Assembly (NCBI GenBank): GCA_016932895.1
Contig: JAFGCA010000265.1
Coordinates: 1 to 24,353 of the forward strand
Length of the DNA: 24,353 bases
Source of the DNA: Sedimentisphaerales bacterium
Lineage (GTDB): Bacteria > Planctomycetota > Phycisphaerae > Sedimentisphaerales > SG8-4
Direction: 5' to 3'
Both the position numbers and the translations under genes were made by a program. The notes beneath the pieces are model-generated. The model did not search any database. It was not told where the DNA came from and was given only the letters and a program-made list of their open reading frames with translations. Positions 9,540 through 16,540 of this stretch are shown in pieces. How positions within the stretch are numbered: position 1 is the first letter of the stretch; each line of letters starts with the position of its first letter.

Positions 9540-9607
9540 GTAGGATGGGCTTTAGCCCATGCTGAAACCGCGCCAAAAGAAACCGCATGGGCTGAAGCCC
9601 CTCCTAC
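9540..9607. repeat. REP-like inverted repeat (paired arms)
   Basis: Two 23-nt arms, 9540-9562 and 9585-9607, are reverse complements at 21 of 23 positions, with a 22-nt loop. Each arm contains its own small palindrome, GGGCTTTAGCCC or GGGCTGAAGCCC. One arm recurs alone at 12948-12970. This is the layout of bacterial REP/BIME elements. It lies in the 139-nt gap between the PIG-L and FG-GAP genes and may terminate or stabilise transcripts. Confidence 0.7.
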
Positions 9608-9650
9608 GACACCGAGAACCTTCGGTGTGCCGCAGAGAAGGGACCAAGCT

Positions 9651-10871
9651 ATGACGAACGCTACTGGTCTGTTGTCAGGCATTCTCACGGCGCTGGCGTT
9701 TCTTTATCCGTCGGCGGCGCTGTCGGGACAAGAGGTGGCGTTTCCCGAATTCAGGGCGCATCTGGTGGCCAAGCTGCCCGGCGGGTACAAAGTCGCCGCC
9801 GTCGATATCAATCGGGACGGCCGACCCGACGTCGTGGGCCTGGCGACGAATCCTTCCTGCCTTGCCTGGTATGAGAATCCCGCTTGGACGAAGCACGTTC
9901 TGACGTCCCGGGTCCGGGCTTTCATCGACGTGGCCCCGCACGATATCGACGCCGACGGGCGGACCGACCTGGCCATTGCCCACGAATTCGGCATGAGCCG
10001 AACCGATTCGGGCGGCCTGTTGCACTGGCTGCGGTGTCCGGCCGACCCGGCGGCAGAATGGCCCCTGCACGCCATCGGCGCCGAGCCAACTTCTCACCGC
10101 ATACAATGGGCCGATATCGACGGCGATGGGGCCAAGGAGCTGATTAACGCACCGGTCATGGGCCGCGGCGCCAAGGCTCCGCTGTGGGATGCAGGTGTGA
10201 GGCTCCTTTCGTATGCCGTCCCCGATCCGCCCGCGAGGGAATCGTGGACGTCCCTCACCATCGACGACCGACTGACCGTCGTGCACGGCGTCTCCATCGT
10301 GAATTGGGACGACGACGGGCGCGACGATATTCTCACCGCCAGCTTCGAAGGGATTCACCTCTTCCAACCGCGTCCGACGGGCAACACGATCTCGTGGCGG
10401 AAAACACGTCTGGGCTCCGGCGAGCAAGTCAAGCCGACGAAGCGGGGCTCCAGCGAAATCGCCCTCGGCAGGCTCACCGGCGGATGCCGCTTCCTGGCAG
10501 CCGTCGAACCCTGGCATGGGGACAAGGTCGTGGTTTACACGCCGGGTCCGCACTCGGAGGCACCATGGCAACGGCTGATCATCGATGCGACGTTCAACGA
10601 AGGACATGCGCTAATCTGCGCGGACCTCGATGCAAACGGCGCCGACGAAATCATCGCGGGCTATCGCGGCGCGGGACGGAGCCTGTACATCTACGGGTGC
10701 CTGGATTCATCGGGAAGACAATGGCAGAGGATTCCTCTCGATGAGGGAGACATGGCCGCCTCCGGCCTCGACGTCGCAGACGTCAACGGTGACGGGCGAC
10801 TCGACGTGATTGCCGTCGGAACAGCTACCTCGAACATCAAATGGTATGAGAACATGGGGTCGTCTCGATGA
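9651..10871 (+). CDS. Secreted FG-GAP/VCBS beta-propeller protein
   Basis: 406 aa. The start at 9651 is preceded by a purine-rich AGAAGGGA and gives a signal peptide (MTNATGLLSGILTALAFLYPSAALSG). Six calcium-loop motifs of the FG-GAP/VCBS type are spread along the chain: DINRDGRPDVV, DIDADGRTDLA, DIDGDGAKELI, NWDDDGRDDIL, DLDANGADEII and DVNGDGRLDVI. They predict a calcium-bound propeller filling the whole protein, ending NIKWYENMG. No catalytic domain is recognised; a binding or lyase-like role is possible. Its stop overlaps the next start in ATGA, so the two proteins are probably translationally coupled. The open frame reaches back to 9297, but that extension lies in the PIG-L gene and the REP element and is not believed. 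Confidence 0.85.
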   Translation: MTNATGLLSGILTALAFLYPSAALSGQEVAFPEFRAHLVAKLPGGYKVAAVDINRDGRPDVVGLATNPSCLAWYENPAWTKHVLTSRVRAFIDVAPHDIDADGRTDLAIAHEFGMSRTDSGGLLHWLRCPADPAAEWPLHAIGAEPTSHRIQWADIDGDGAKELINAPVMGRGAKAPLWDAGVRLLSYAVPDPPARESWTSLTIDDRLTVVHGVSIVNWDDDGRDDILTASFEGIHLFQPRPTGNTISWRKTRLGSGEQVKPTKRGSSEIALGRLTGGCRFLAAVEPWHGDKVVVYTPGPHSEAPWQRLIIDATFNEGHALICADLDANGADEIIAGYRGAGRSLYIYGCLDSSGRQWQRIPLDEGDMAASGLDVADVNGDGRLDVIAVGTATSNIKWYENMGSSR

Positions 10872-12940
10872 GACAGATGAGAGCGCGTTTCATCCGGCGC
10901 GCGGTGATGATTGTTGTTTGTGTGTTGGCGGCTGCAGCCGCCGGCGCAGGTCTTACCGAAGATCTGCCGGCCGTGCTGCTGAAGGACGGTTTCGCCGGCC
11001 TGCGAACCGGTCCGATCCTGGACGCCGTGGGCGCCCACACCGAATACCATTACCTTTCGCACGCCTCGCAACGTGGCCACTGGGCGGTCTCCGCCTTCAA
11101 ATCGTATGGCTCGCAACGGGCCTGGCGCGTGATCGAAGAAGGCGGCACGCGCGTGATGCTGCAAGCCTATCACAATAGCCTCAAGCACACCCATCCGATG
11201 CTCGTAGCGGGAGATCCCCTCTGGCGCAACTACAGAATCACGGCCGATTTCGCGCCCGCCACGGACCGGGGTCAAAGCGGCGTAGTCTTTAGATACCGAA
11301 ACGACCGCTGCTACTACTTCTGCGGCGTCGCCGGCCGGCGAGCCGTTCTGAAAATGGTTCGTCACGCCACGGCGTTTCACCAACCGTACGAGAAGGTCCT
11401 CGCGGAGCAAGCGTGCTCCTGGACGCCCGGCAATTATGTGAGCGTGCGGATCGACGTCGCTGGCAACCGCATCCAGGCTACGTTCAGCAACGGCGTCGGC
11501 CTGGAAGCCACCGACGACACGTATCCCCTGGGCAGGATCGCCCTGATGTCGGACGTACCGACCCGCTACAGGAACGTCAAGGTCACGACGACTGTCGCGG
11601 AAAAAGAGCATCTGCAAAAGCGCATCGCCGAACGCGACGAAGAGCTGCGCCGCCTCCAGGCGGCCAATCCCCGCCCCGTCCTATGGAAAAAGATTGACAC
11701 GGAAGGCTTCGGCGTCGGCCGGAATCTGCGTTTCGGGGACTTGAACAACGACGGGCAGACCGACGTGCTCATCGGCCAGGTCCTGCACCACGGCCCCAAG
11801 GACAGAAACAGCGAGCTCAGTTGTCTGACCGCTATGACATTCGACGGCAAGAGGCTCTGGCAGATCGGCGAGCCCGACCAGTGGAAGGACCGGCTCACGA
11901 ACGACGTCGGCTTCCAGATCCACGATCTCGACGGCGACGGCCGGACCGAAGTGCTGTACTGCATGGGCATGGAAATCATCGTTGCCGACGGCGCTTCCGG
12001 AAAAACGAAGTACAAGGCCAAAACGCCCGGCATGCCCGACGATATAAGACCCCCCTACAACAGATTCCCTCACATCCTCGGCGACTCGCTGTACTTCTGC
12101 GACGTGCGCGGCACGGGCCATCCCCGGGACATCATCATCAAAACACGGTACCGACACTTCTGGGTGCTGAACGACCGATTGGAGGTCCTGTGGGACGCCG
12201 CCTGCAACACCGGGCACTACCCCTACGCCTGTGACATCGACGACGACGGCAAGGACGAGATTTCCATCGGGTATTCGCTCTTCGACGACGACGGCACGCG
12301 GCTCTGGACGCTGGACGGAAAGTTGAAAGACCACGCCGACGGGGTTGCCCTCGTTCGCTTCAAACCGGGCTCGGACCTTCGCCTGCTCTGCGCCGCCAGC
12401 GACGAAGGCATGTTCTTCGCGGACTTACAGGGGCGCATCCTGAAACACCATTACGTCGGGCACGTCCAGAATCCCGCCATCGCCAATTTCCGCGACGACC
12501 TGCCCGGCCTGGAAGCGGTGTCGATCAATTTCTGGGGCAACCAGGGAATCGTGCACTTCTTCGACGCCGACGGCGACATCTACCATGACTGCGAGCCGTG
12601 CCAGCATGGCAGCATGTGCCTGCCGGTCAACTGGACCGGCTCATCGCAAGAGTACTTCCTGCTCTCGGCCAATCCCGAGGAAGGCGGCCTCTTCGACGGC
12701 CGGGGGCGGTGCGTGGTGAAGTTTCCCGCCGACGGGCATCCGGACATGTGCAATGCCGTGCTCGACGTGACCGGCGATTGCCGGGACGAGATCGTCGTGT
12801 GGGATCCCTTCGAGCTTTGGGTCTATACCCAGCACGACAGTCCGCGAAAGGGACGACTCTACAAGCCCGTCCGAAGCCCCCTGCACAACTACTCGAACTA
12901 TCAAACCACGGTGTCTCTGCCCGGCTGGGCGCAGCCGTAG
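10868..12940 (+). CDS. Secreted two-domain protein: LamG/DUF1080-like sandwich plus calcium-loop propeller (PL11-like)
   Basis: 690 aa with a signal peptide (residues ~1-28). Residues ~36-238 form a concanavalin-like sandwich resembling DUF1080/LamG domains (WRNYRITADFAP, GQSGVVFRYRNDRCYYF, VSVRIDVAGNRIQATF). A short predicted coiled coil follows (~243-265, KEHLQKRIAERDEELRRLQ). Residues ~275-690 are a propeller with calcium loops DLNNDGQTDV, DLDGDGRTEV, DIDDDGKDEI and DVTGDCRDEI. The end, ELWVYTQ...LHNYSNYQTTVSLPGW, resembles the C-terminus of rhamnogalacturonan lyase family PL11. Lyase activity is a hypothesis from that resemblance; catalytic residues were not assigned. The start overlaps the preceding stop (ATGA). 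The gene ends shortly before a REP arm and a convergent gene. Confidence 0.85.
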   Translation: MRQMRARFIRRAVMIVVCVLAAAAAGAGLTEDLPAVLLKDGFAGLRTGPILDAVGAHTEYHYLSHASQRGHWAVSAFKSYGSQRAWRVIEEGGTRVMLQAYHNSLKHTHPMLVAGDPLWRNYRITADFAPATDRGQSGVVFRYRNDRCYYFCGVAGRRAVLKMVRHATAFHQPYEKVLAEQACSWTPGNYVSVRIDVAGNRIQATFSNGVGLEATDDTYPLGRIALMSDVPTRYRNVKVTTTVAEKEHLQKRIAERDEELRRLQAANPRPVLWKKIDTEGFGVGRNLRFGDLNNDGQTDVLIGQVLHHGPKDRNSELSCLTAMTFDGKRLWQIGEPDQWKDRLTNDVGFQIHDLDGDGRTEVLYCMGMEIIVADGASGKTKYKAKTPGMPDDIRPPYNRFPHILGDSLYFCDVRGTGHPRDIIIKTRYRHFWVLNDRLEVLWDAACNTGHYPYACDIDDDGKDEISIGYSLFDDDGTRLWTLDGKLKDHADGVALVRFKPGSDLRLLCAASDEGMFFADLQGRILKHHYVGHVQNPAIANFRDDLPGLEAVSINFWGNQGIVHFFDADGDIYHDCEPCQHGSMCLPVNWTGSSQEYFLLSANPEEGGLFDGRGRCVVKFPADGHPDMCNAVLDVTGDCRDEIVVWDPFELWVYTQHDSPRKGRLYKPVRSPLHNYSNYQTTVSLPGWAQP

Positions 12941-12947
12941 TTCGGCC

Positions 12948-12970
12948 GCATGGGCTGAAGCCCATCTTAC
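12948..12970. repeat. REP-like single arm between convergent genes
   Basis: This 23-nt element matches the right arm of the 9540-9607 repeat at 21 of 23 positions. It contains the hairpin TGGGCT-GA-AGCCCA at 12951-12964 and sits 7 nt after the stop of the propeller gene and 23 nt from the stop of the opposing TIM-barrel gene. The position suits a bidirectional transcript-end structure, though there is no T-tract. Confidence 0.6.
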
Positions 12971-12993
12971 GCTCGCGCGGAAGAACCACCGCT

Positions 12994-13968
12994 TCACGAT
13001 TGCCGCTTCACGAGGGGAAAGATGTAGGGCTCCATCATTTTTCGGATGGTCAGGAAATCGTGCTGGTGCAGGCACTGGCGAATGACGTCGCGGTCGACCT
13101 CGTCGAGCCATTTCCAGACCTGCTCGGTGAACCGGACGTTCAGCGCGAAGATTTCACCGGCGTCCTGGCGAAACGGCGCGACGTCGGCGGTGATCCAGCC
13201 GTCGTAGTCCAGTTCCTTGAGGTAGAAGAGGAACTCGGCGAATTCCCAAATGTTACAGGCGCCGGCGATGAGGTCCCAATCCAGCTTGCCGTTGTTGTCG
13301 TTTGTGTGGACGTAGAAGGGCAGTCCGGCCGCCGCCACTTGCATCAACGAATCGGCCGGAGGCTCGCCGCCGAAGGTGGAATGACCGATGTCGATGGTCA
13401 CTCCCAGGCCCTCTGTGCCGGCCGCCCGGCAGAGGAGAATCGTCCGGGCCGCCGAAGAAAGCAAGTTGTGTACCCGCGTCTCGAAGGGCTTGTACTCCAG
13501 GTGCAGCGTGATCTCGGGGCGGTACGAAGCCGCGGCGCGGACGACCTCCACCATCCTTTCCCAGGCACTGGCGTAGTGCACCTGAAAAGGATAGTCGTAA
13601 CCGTCGCTGAGGGGACAGCAGGTTACGCGCTCGGCGCCGAGCGCCACGGCGGCGTCCTTGGCGCGCTGGAGGTACTCCACGGCCCTCGCGCGCACCGCCG
13701 CATCGGGCGACGTAATCGACCCCTTCACGAACTCGGGATCGGACTTGACGTTCACGTTGACCGCCGAGACGGCCAGTCCCAGCTTCGTCAGGGCGCTTCT
13801 GACGCCGTCCACATCCCCGAGCTCGTGGGGATACACGATTTCCACGCCCTCGACTCCCGGGATGCGCGCGATGTGCTCCAGCTTCTCGACCACGCTGAGA
13901 TCCTCGCCATACTCGCAGAAACGATCGCGCAGTCGCCCGAAAAAGGGACAGATAACGGCCTGCTTCAT
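12994..13968 (-). CDS. Xylose-isomerase-like TIM-barrel sugar isomerase/epimerase
   Basis: 324 aa, no signal peptide, so cytoplasmic. The sequence fits the AP_endonuc_2/xylose isomerase-like barrel: an EKLEHIARIPGVEGVEIVYPHEL strand-helix unit, GAERVTCCPLSDGYDY, and metal-ligand candidates Glu in LEYKP (~158), Asp in IDIGHS (~192), His in HTNDN (~220) and Asp in TADVAP (~259), where family members often have Glu. Members isomerise or epimerise free sugars or keto acids; the substrate cannot be named. The start is preceded by a weak AGGTGA. It is convergent with the propeller operon and could process sugars released by the exported proteins, although that link is inference from context. Confidence 0.85.
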   Translation of the reverse strand: MKQAVICPFFGRLRDRFCEYGEDLSVVEKLEHIARIPGVEGVEIVYPHELGDVDGVRSALTKLGLAVSAVNVNVKSDPEFVKGSITSPDAAVRARAVEYLQRAKDAAVALGAERVTCCPLSDGYDYPFQVHYASAWERMVEVVRAAASYRPEITLHLEYKPFETRVHNLLSSAARTILLCRAAGTEGLGVTIDIGHSTFGGEPPADSLMQVAAAGLPFYVHTNDNNGKLDWDLIAGACNIWEFAEFLFYLKELDYDGWITADVAPFRQDAGEIFALNVRFTEQVWKWLDEVDRDVIRQCLHQHDFLTIRKMMEPYIFPLVKRQS

Positions 13969-14168
13969 AGGTCACCTGAAAAAAACGCGTCCCGGGCCGG
14001 CGTCCGTCTCATTCCGATCGGCCGGGCGCATAAGCCCTGATAGGACATGGCTTACCCGAAAACGATTGACCCGGCAAGCGCAAAGCGGTTCTGCGCGAAG
14101 CGTATCTCGCGCCGGCCCTCAGTTCACGCTTCCCCCTCGTACCGTGTTTCACAAATCGTGCGACTGTA

Positions 14169-14246
14169 GATTGCTTCGCTTCGCTCGCAATGACACGTAG
14201 AACTCGTATATGTCATTGCGAGGAGCGCAGCGACGAAGCAATCTCC
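14169..14246. repeat. MITE-like dispersed inverted repeat
   Basis: The left arm (14169-14195, GATTGCTTCG...CGCAATGACA) and right arm (14211-14246, TGTCATTGCGAGGAGCGCAG...) are imperfect reverse complements separated by 15 nt. The right-arm sequence is of a type known in many copies in diverse bacterial genomes, often mis-annotated as the start of a protein (SLRGAQRRSNL). No transposase is nearby. Copy number cannot be judged from the window. Confidence 0.65.
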
Positions 14247-14283
14247 TCCCGCGCAGTCGGGGGAATTTGCTGAATGCGGCACT

Positions 14284-14305
14284 CACTCCGGAGTGCGGTT
14301 TTTGG
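14284..14305 (+). promoter_or_regulatory. Palindrome with T-run upstream of the first sigma gene
   Basis: CACTCCGGAGTG (14284-14295) is a perfect 12-bp palindrome. An alternative stem pairs GCACTC with the downstream GAGTGC. A run of five T follows. It could be an operator or a terminator-like structure blocking read-through from the repeat; the sequence cannot decide. Confidence 0.3.
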
Positions 14306-14377
14306 CTGGTTTTGGCGGGGCGGGCGTGTAACATGGGGCACCCGGGCGCAATTCATATTACGGTGATGGTTGGTGCT

Positions 14378-14944
14378 ATGGCAAAACCTGTTGATCAAAG
14401 GGCTTACGACGATCTGGTGGGTGCGGCCAAGAGCCAGGCCCAGGCGTTGGGGCAGCTTTACGAGCTGTACTACGAACGAATTTTCCGGTTTTGCGTGCAC
14501 CGGTTGTTCAACAAGGCCACGGCTGAGGACATCACCTCGTCGGTGTTCCTGACGGTCGCCCGGAGCATGCGAACGTTCAAGGGCGACACCGAGCAGGACT
14601 TTCGCAGTTGGATCTATGCCATCGCGGCCAATCAGGCCAACGCCTATATCCGCAAGACGACGCGGCGGCAGCGGCTGATGGAAAACGTGGTGGCCCAGCG
14701 AAGGGCCGCCCAGCCAAACGGCGATGAGTGGTCGCAGTTGGACTGGCCCACGTTGTACGCGGCTATCGGGCACCTCAAGCCCGAGCACCAGACGATTGTG
14801 ACGCTGCGGTTCTTTGAAGGCATGGATTACGAAGAGATCGGCCGGATCGTCGAGGCGCGACCGGCTACGGTTCGAGTCACGCTGCACCGGATCCTGCGCA
14901 GGCTCAAGGAAGCTCTGCAAGGCGATCTGGGTGGAGACGAGTAA
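14378..14944 (+). CDS. ECF-type RNA polymerase sigma factor (first)
   Basis: 188 aa from this start. Sigma region 2 spans about residues 25-95 (LYELYYERIFRFCVHRLF, AEDITSSVFLTVARSMRTF, FRSWIYAIAANQANAYIR). Region 4 spans about 125-180 (LKPEHQTIVTLRFFEGMDYEEIGRIVEARPATVRVTLHRILRRLKEAL), with the helix-turn-helix for the -35 element. Regions 1 and 3 are absent, as in ECF sigmas. The start is uncertain: 14366 is equally open and no clear Shine-Dalgarno precedes either. 14378 gives a normal length and a spacing from an upstream block similar to that of the second sigma gene. The stop abuts the ATG of the membrane regulator with no gap, which points to a sigma/anti-sigma pair. Confidence 0.9.
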   Translation: MAKPVDQRAYDDLVGAAKSQAQALGQLYELYYERIFRFCVHRLFNKATAEDITSSVFLTVARSMRTFKGDTEQDFRSWIYAIAANQANAYIRKTTRRQRLMENVVAQRRAAQPNGDEWSQLDWPTLYAAIGHLKPEHQTIVTLRFFEGMDYEEIGRIVEARPATVRVTLHRILRRLKEALQGDLGGDE

Positions 14945-16468
14945 ATGATCGAAAACGAACGAGATTTTGAAAAAGTCGTCGCCGGCTTGCACATCGACGC
15001 CACGCCGGACCCGGCCCACAAGGAGCGCCTGCGCCGGCAGATGCTGCATACCTTCGCCGACGCGGCGGGGCCGGCGCGAATGACAACGCAGCGTCCGGGG
15101 CCGCAGAGAATCCCATTGCTGCGCCGCTCGCTCGTGAAGCTGGCGGTGGCGGCGGTGGTGGTCGTTGCCGCCGGCATCGGACTCTGGAAGGCGTTCGGGC
15201 CCGGATGGGGCCCCGCCACGGCCCAGCAGATCTGCCAGGCCACGCGAAAGAGGCCCTGGCTGCATGCGGTGGCCACCTACTACGACAAAGGCGACGTCCG
15301 CAACGAAGAGCACTGGTACGACTTCGCCTCCGAGAAAGCATACGTCGTTCGCGCCGACGGCACCGTGTTGGGCTGGGACAGCGGCGCCGATAAGAAGCAA
15401 TTTGCGTACAGTCCCCGCGTCAAAAGGCTGGCGATTACGGAGCTTTCGCCCGACGGTGTTTTCGGAGCGGCCTCGGCCTACACGATCGTGGACGCCTTTG
15501 CGGTTTTCGCGGCGCAGAACGATGTGACGGTCCGGCAGTGGGATGATCGCTACGAGGGCGAGGCCGTCCGTGCGTATGAAATCGAGAGGCCCGCACGGAA
15601 CGGCCGGGCTGCCACCGCCCTGCGGATCAAAATGATGGCCGATCCCGAGACGAATCGGATCGTGGCGGCCGACGTCGAGCACTGCGACGCGGCGGGCGTC
15701 GCGGTGGCCCGCGAAGAATGGGTCATGAGCTATCCGCCCTCCGGCCCACAGAGCGTCTACGACCTCGGCGTGCCCCGGTCGGTCCGCGTCCTCGACATGC
15801 GGATGGGCTACATCGGCACCCCCGGTGATACACCGATGCCGATCCCCACGCCCGGCGAACCGGCCGGCGCCAAACTGACGCCCCTCAAGATCGACCTGCC
15901 CAAACCTACGTTCCGGGGAACGCCTGAGAACAACCGCGTGCCGAACTTGCAGAAACCCCGGCGGGGACCGCGCCCGCCGTTTCTGGCGCCGCCGGGAACG
16001 ACGAACGTAGCGCGGGGCAAGCCCGTCTCTGCCAGCGACCGGGACCCGGTGGTCGGATCTCTGGATATGATCACCGACGGAGACAAGGAAGCGGCCGACG
16101 GCAGCTTCGTCGAGCTGGGCCCGTTTCTGCAGCATGTGACTATCGATTTGCGGGGCCGCTACGAGATCTACGCCATCGTGGTGTGGCATTACCACCAGCA
16201 GCCGCGCGTCTACTTCGACGTGGCCGTTCAGGTCTCGAACGACGCGCGCTTCCGCCGGGGCGTCACGACCGTCTTCAACAACGATATCGACGACTCCGCC
16301 GGCCTGGGCGAGGGCGACGATCTGCACTACACCGAAACCTACGAGGGCAAGCTGATCCATACCAGAGGCATCCAGGGCCGCTACGTCCGCCTCTACAGCA
16401 ACGGCAACACAAGCGACGACCAGAATCACTACATCGAGGTCGAGGTCTACGGCCGGGCGGCACGGTAG
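14945..16468 (+). CDS. Membrane regulator (putative anti-sigma) with extracytoplasmic discoidin domain
   Basis: 507 aa. The cytoplasmic N-terminus (~1-60) contains FEKVVAGLHIDATPDPAHKERL, a pattern I associate with planctomycete sigma-linked proteins; there is no His-Cys-Cys zinc anti-sigma motif. One membrane helix lies at ~63-84 (LVKLAVAAVVVVAAGIGLW), placing the rest outside the cytoplasm. Residues ~90-290 look like a LolA/outer-membrane-lipoprotein-sorting-like beta domain. A Pro-rich linker with a LPKPTFRGTP motif follows, and residues ~353-507 form an F5/8 type C (discoidin) domain (NVARGKPVSASD...YVRLYSNGNT...YIEVEVYGR). Discoidin domains usually bind glycans, so it may sense a surface ligand and control the sigma factor encoded directly upstream. 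The anti-sigma role is inferred from position and topology. The linker and discoidin domain are closely related to the C-terminus of the next protein. Confidence 0.8.
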   Translation: MIENERDFEKVVAGLHIDATPDPAHKERLRRQMLHTFADAAGPARMTTQRPGPQRIPLLRRSLVKLAVAAVVVVAAGIGLWKAFGPGWGPATAQQICQATRKRPWLHAVATYYDKGDVRNEEHWYDFASEKAYVVRADGTVLGWDSGADKKQFAYSPRVKRLAITELSPDGVFGAASAYTIVDAFAVFAAQNDVTVRQWDDRYEGEAVRAYEIERPARNGRAATALRIKMMADPETNRIVAADVEHCDAAGVAVAREEWVMSYPPSGPQSVYDLGVPRSVRVLDMRMGYIGTPGDTPMPIPTPGEPAGAKLTPLKIDLPKPTFRGTPENNRVPNLQKPRRGPRPPFLAPPGTTNVARGKPVSASDRDPVVGSLDMITDGDKEAADGSFVELGPFLQHVTIDLRGRYEIYAIVVWHYHQQPRVYFDVAVQVSNDARFRRGVTTVFNNDIDDSAGLGEGDDLHYTETYEGKLIHTRGIQGRYVRLYSNGNTSDDQNHYIEVEVYGRAAR

Positions 16469-16479
16469 CCGAAACATGG

Positions 16480-16502
16480 CCCGTGCGCGGCACCGGCACG
16501 GG
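16480..16502 (+). other. GC-rich hairpin between membrane regulator and FGE-like genes
   Basis: CCCGTGC (16480-16486) and GCACGGG (16496-16502) form a perfect 7-bp stem with a 9-nt loop, 12 nt after the regulator stop codon. No T-tract follows. It could attenuate transcription into the downstream gene or protect the upstream mRNA, or be incidental in GC-rich DNA. Confidence 0.3.
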
Positions 16503-16540
16503 ATCGAATTCATGCCAACCGACTTTGGGAGGACAGAACC

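Larger units (their letters stand above)
13969..14377. other. 409-nt divergent intergenic region with MITE-like repeat and palindrome
   Basis: This gap separates the - strand TIM-barrel gene from the + strand sigma gene and should hold both promoters. No convincing -35/-10 pair was found for either. It contains a MITE-like inverted repeat (14169-14246), the palindrome CACTCCGGAGTG (14284-14295) followed by a T-run, and a TTTTG-GC-rich block (14310-14328) loosely resembling the region upstream of the second sigma gene. No small gene was recognised. Confidence 0.6.

Noticed and set aside
9297..9650. Upstream extension of the FG-GAP protein
   Set aside because: It overlaps the PIG-L gene in another frame and the REP element. 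The signal peptide begins at 9651.
12598..14040. 480-codon + strand open frame
   Set aside because: It overlaps the 3' end of the propeller gene and runs antisense across the whole TIM-barrel gene. Its translation has no recognisable domain. It is a GC-rich shadow frame.
14210..14377. N-terminal extension of the first sigma factor (SLRGAQRRSNL…)
   Set aside because: It is translation of the MITE-like repeat arm, a known annotation artefact. Sigma homology starts after 14378.
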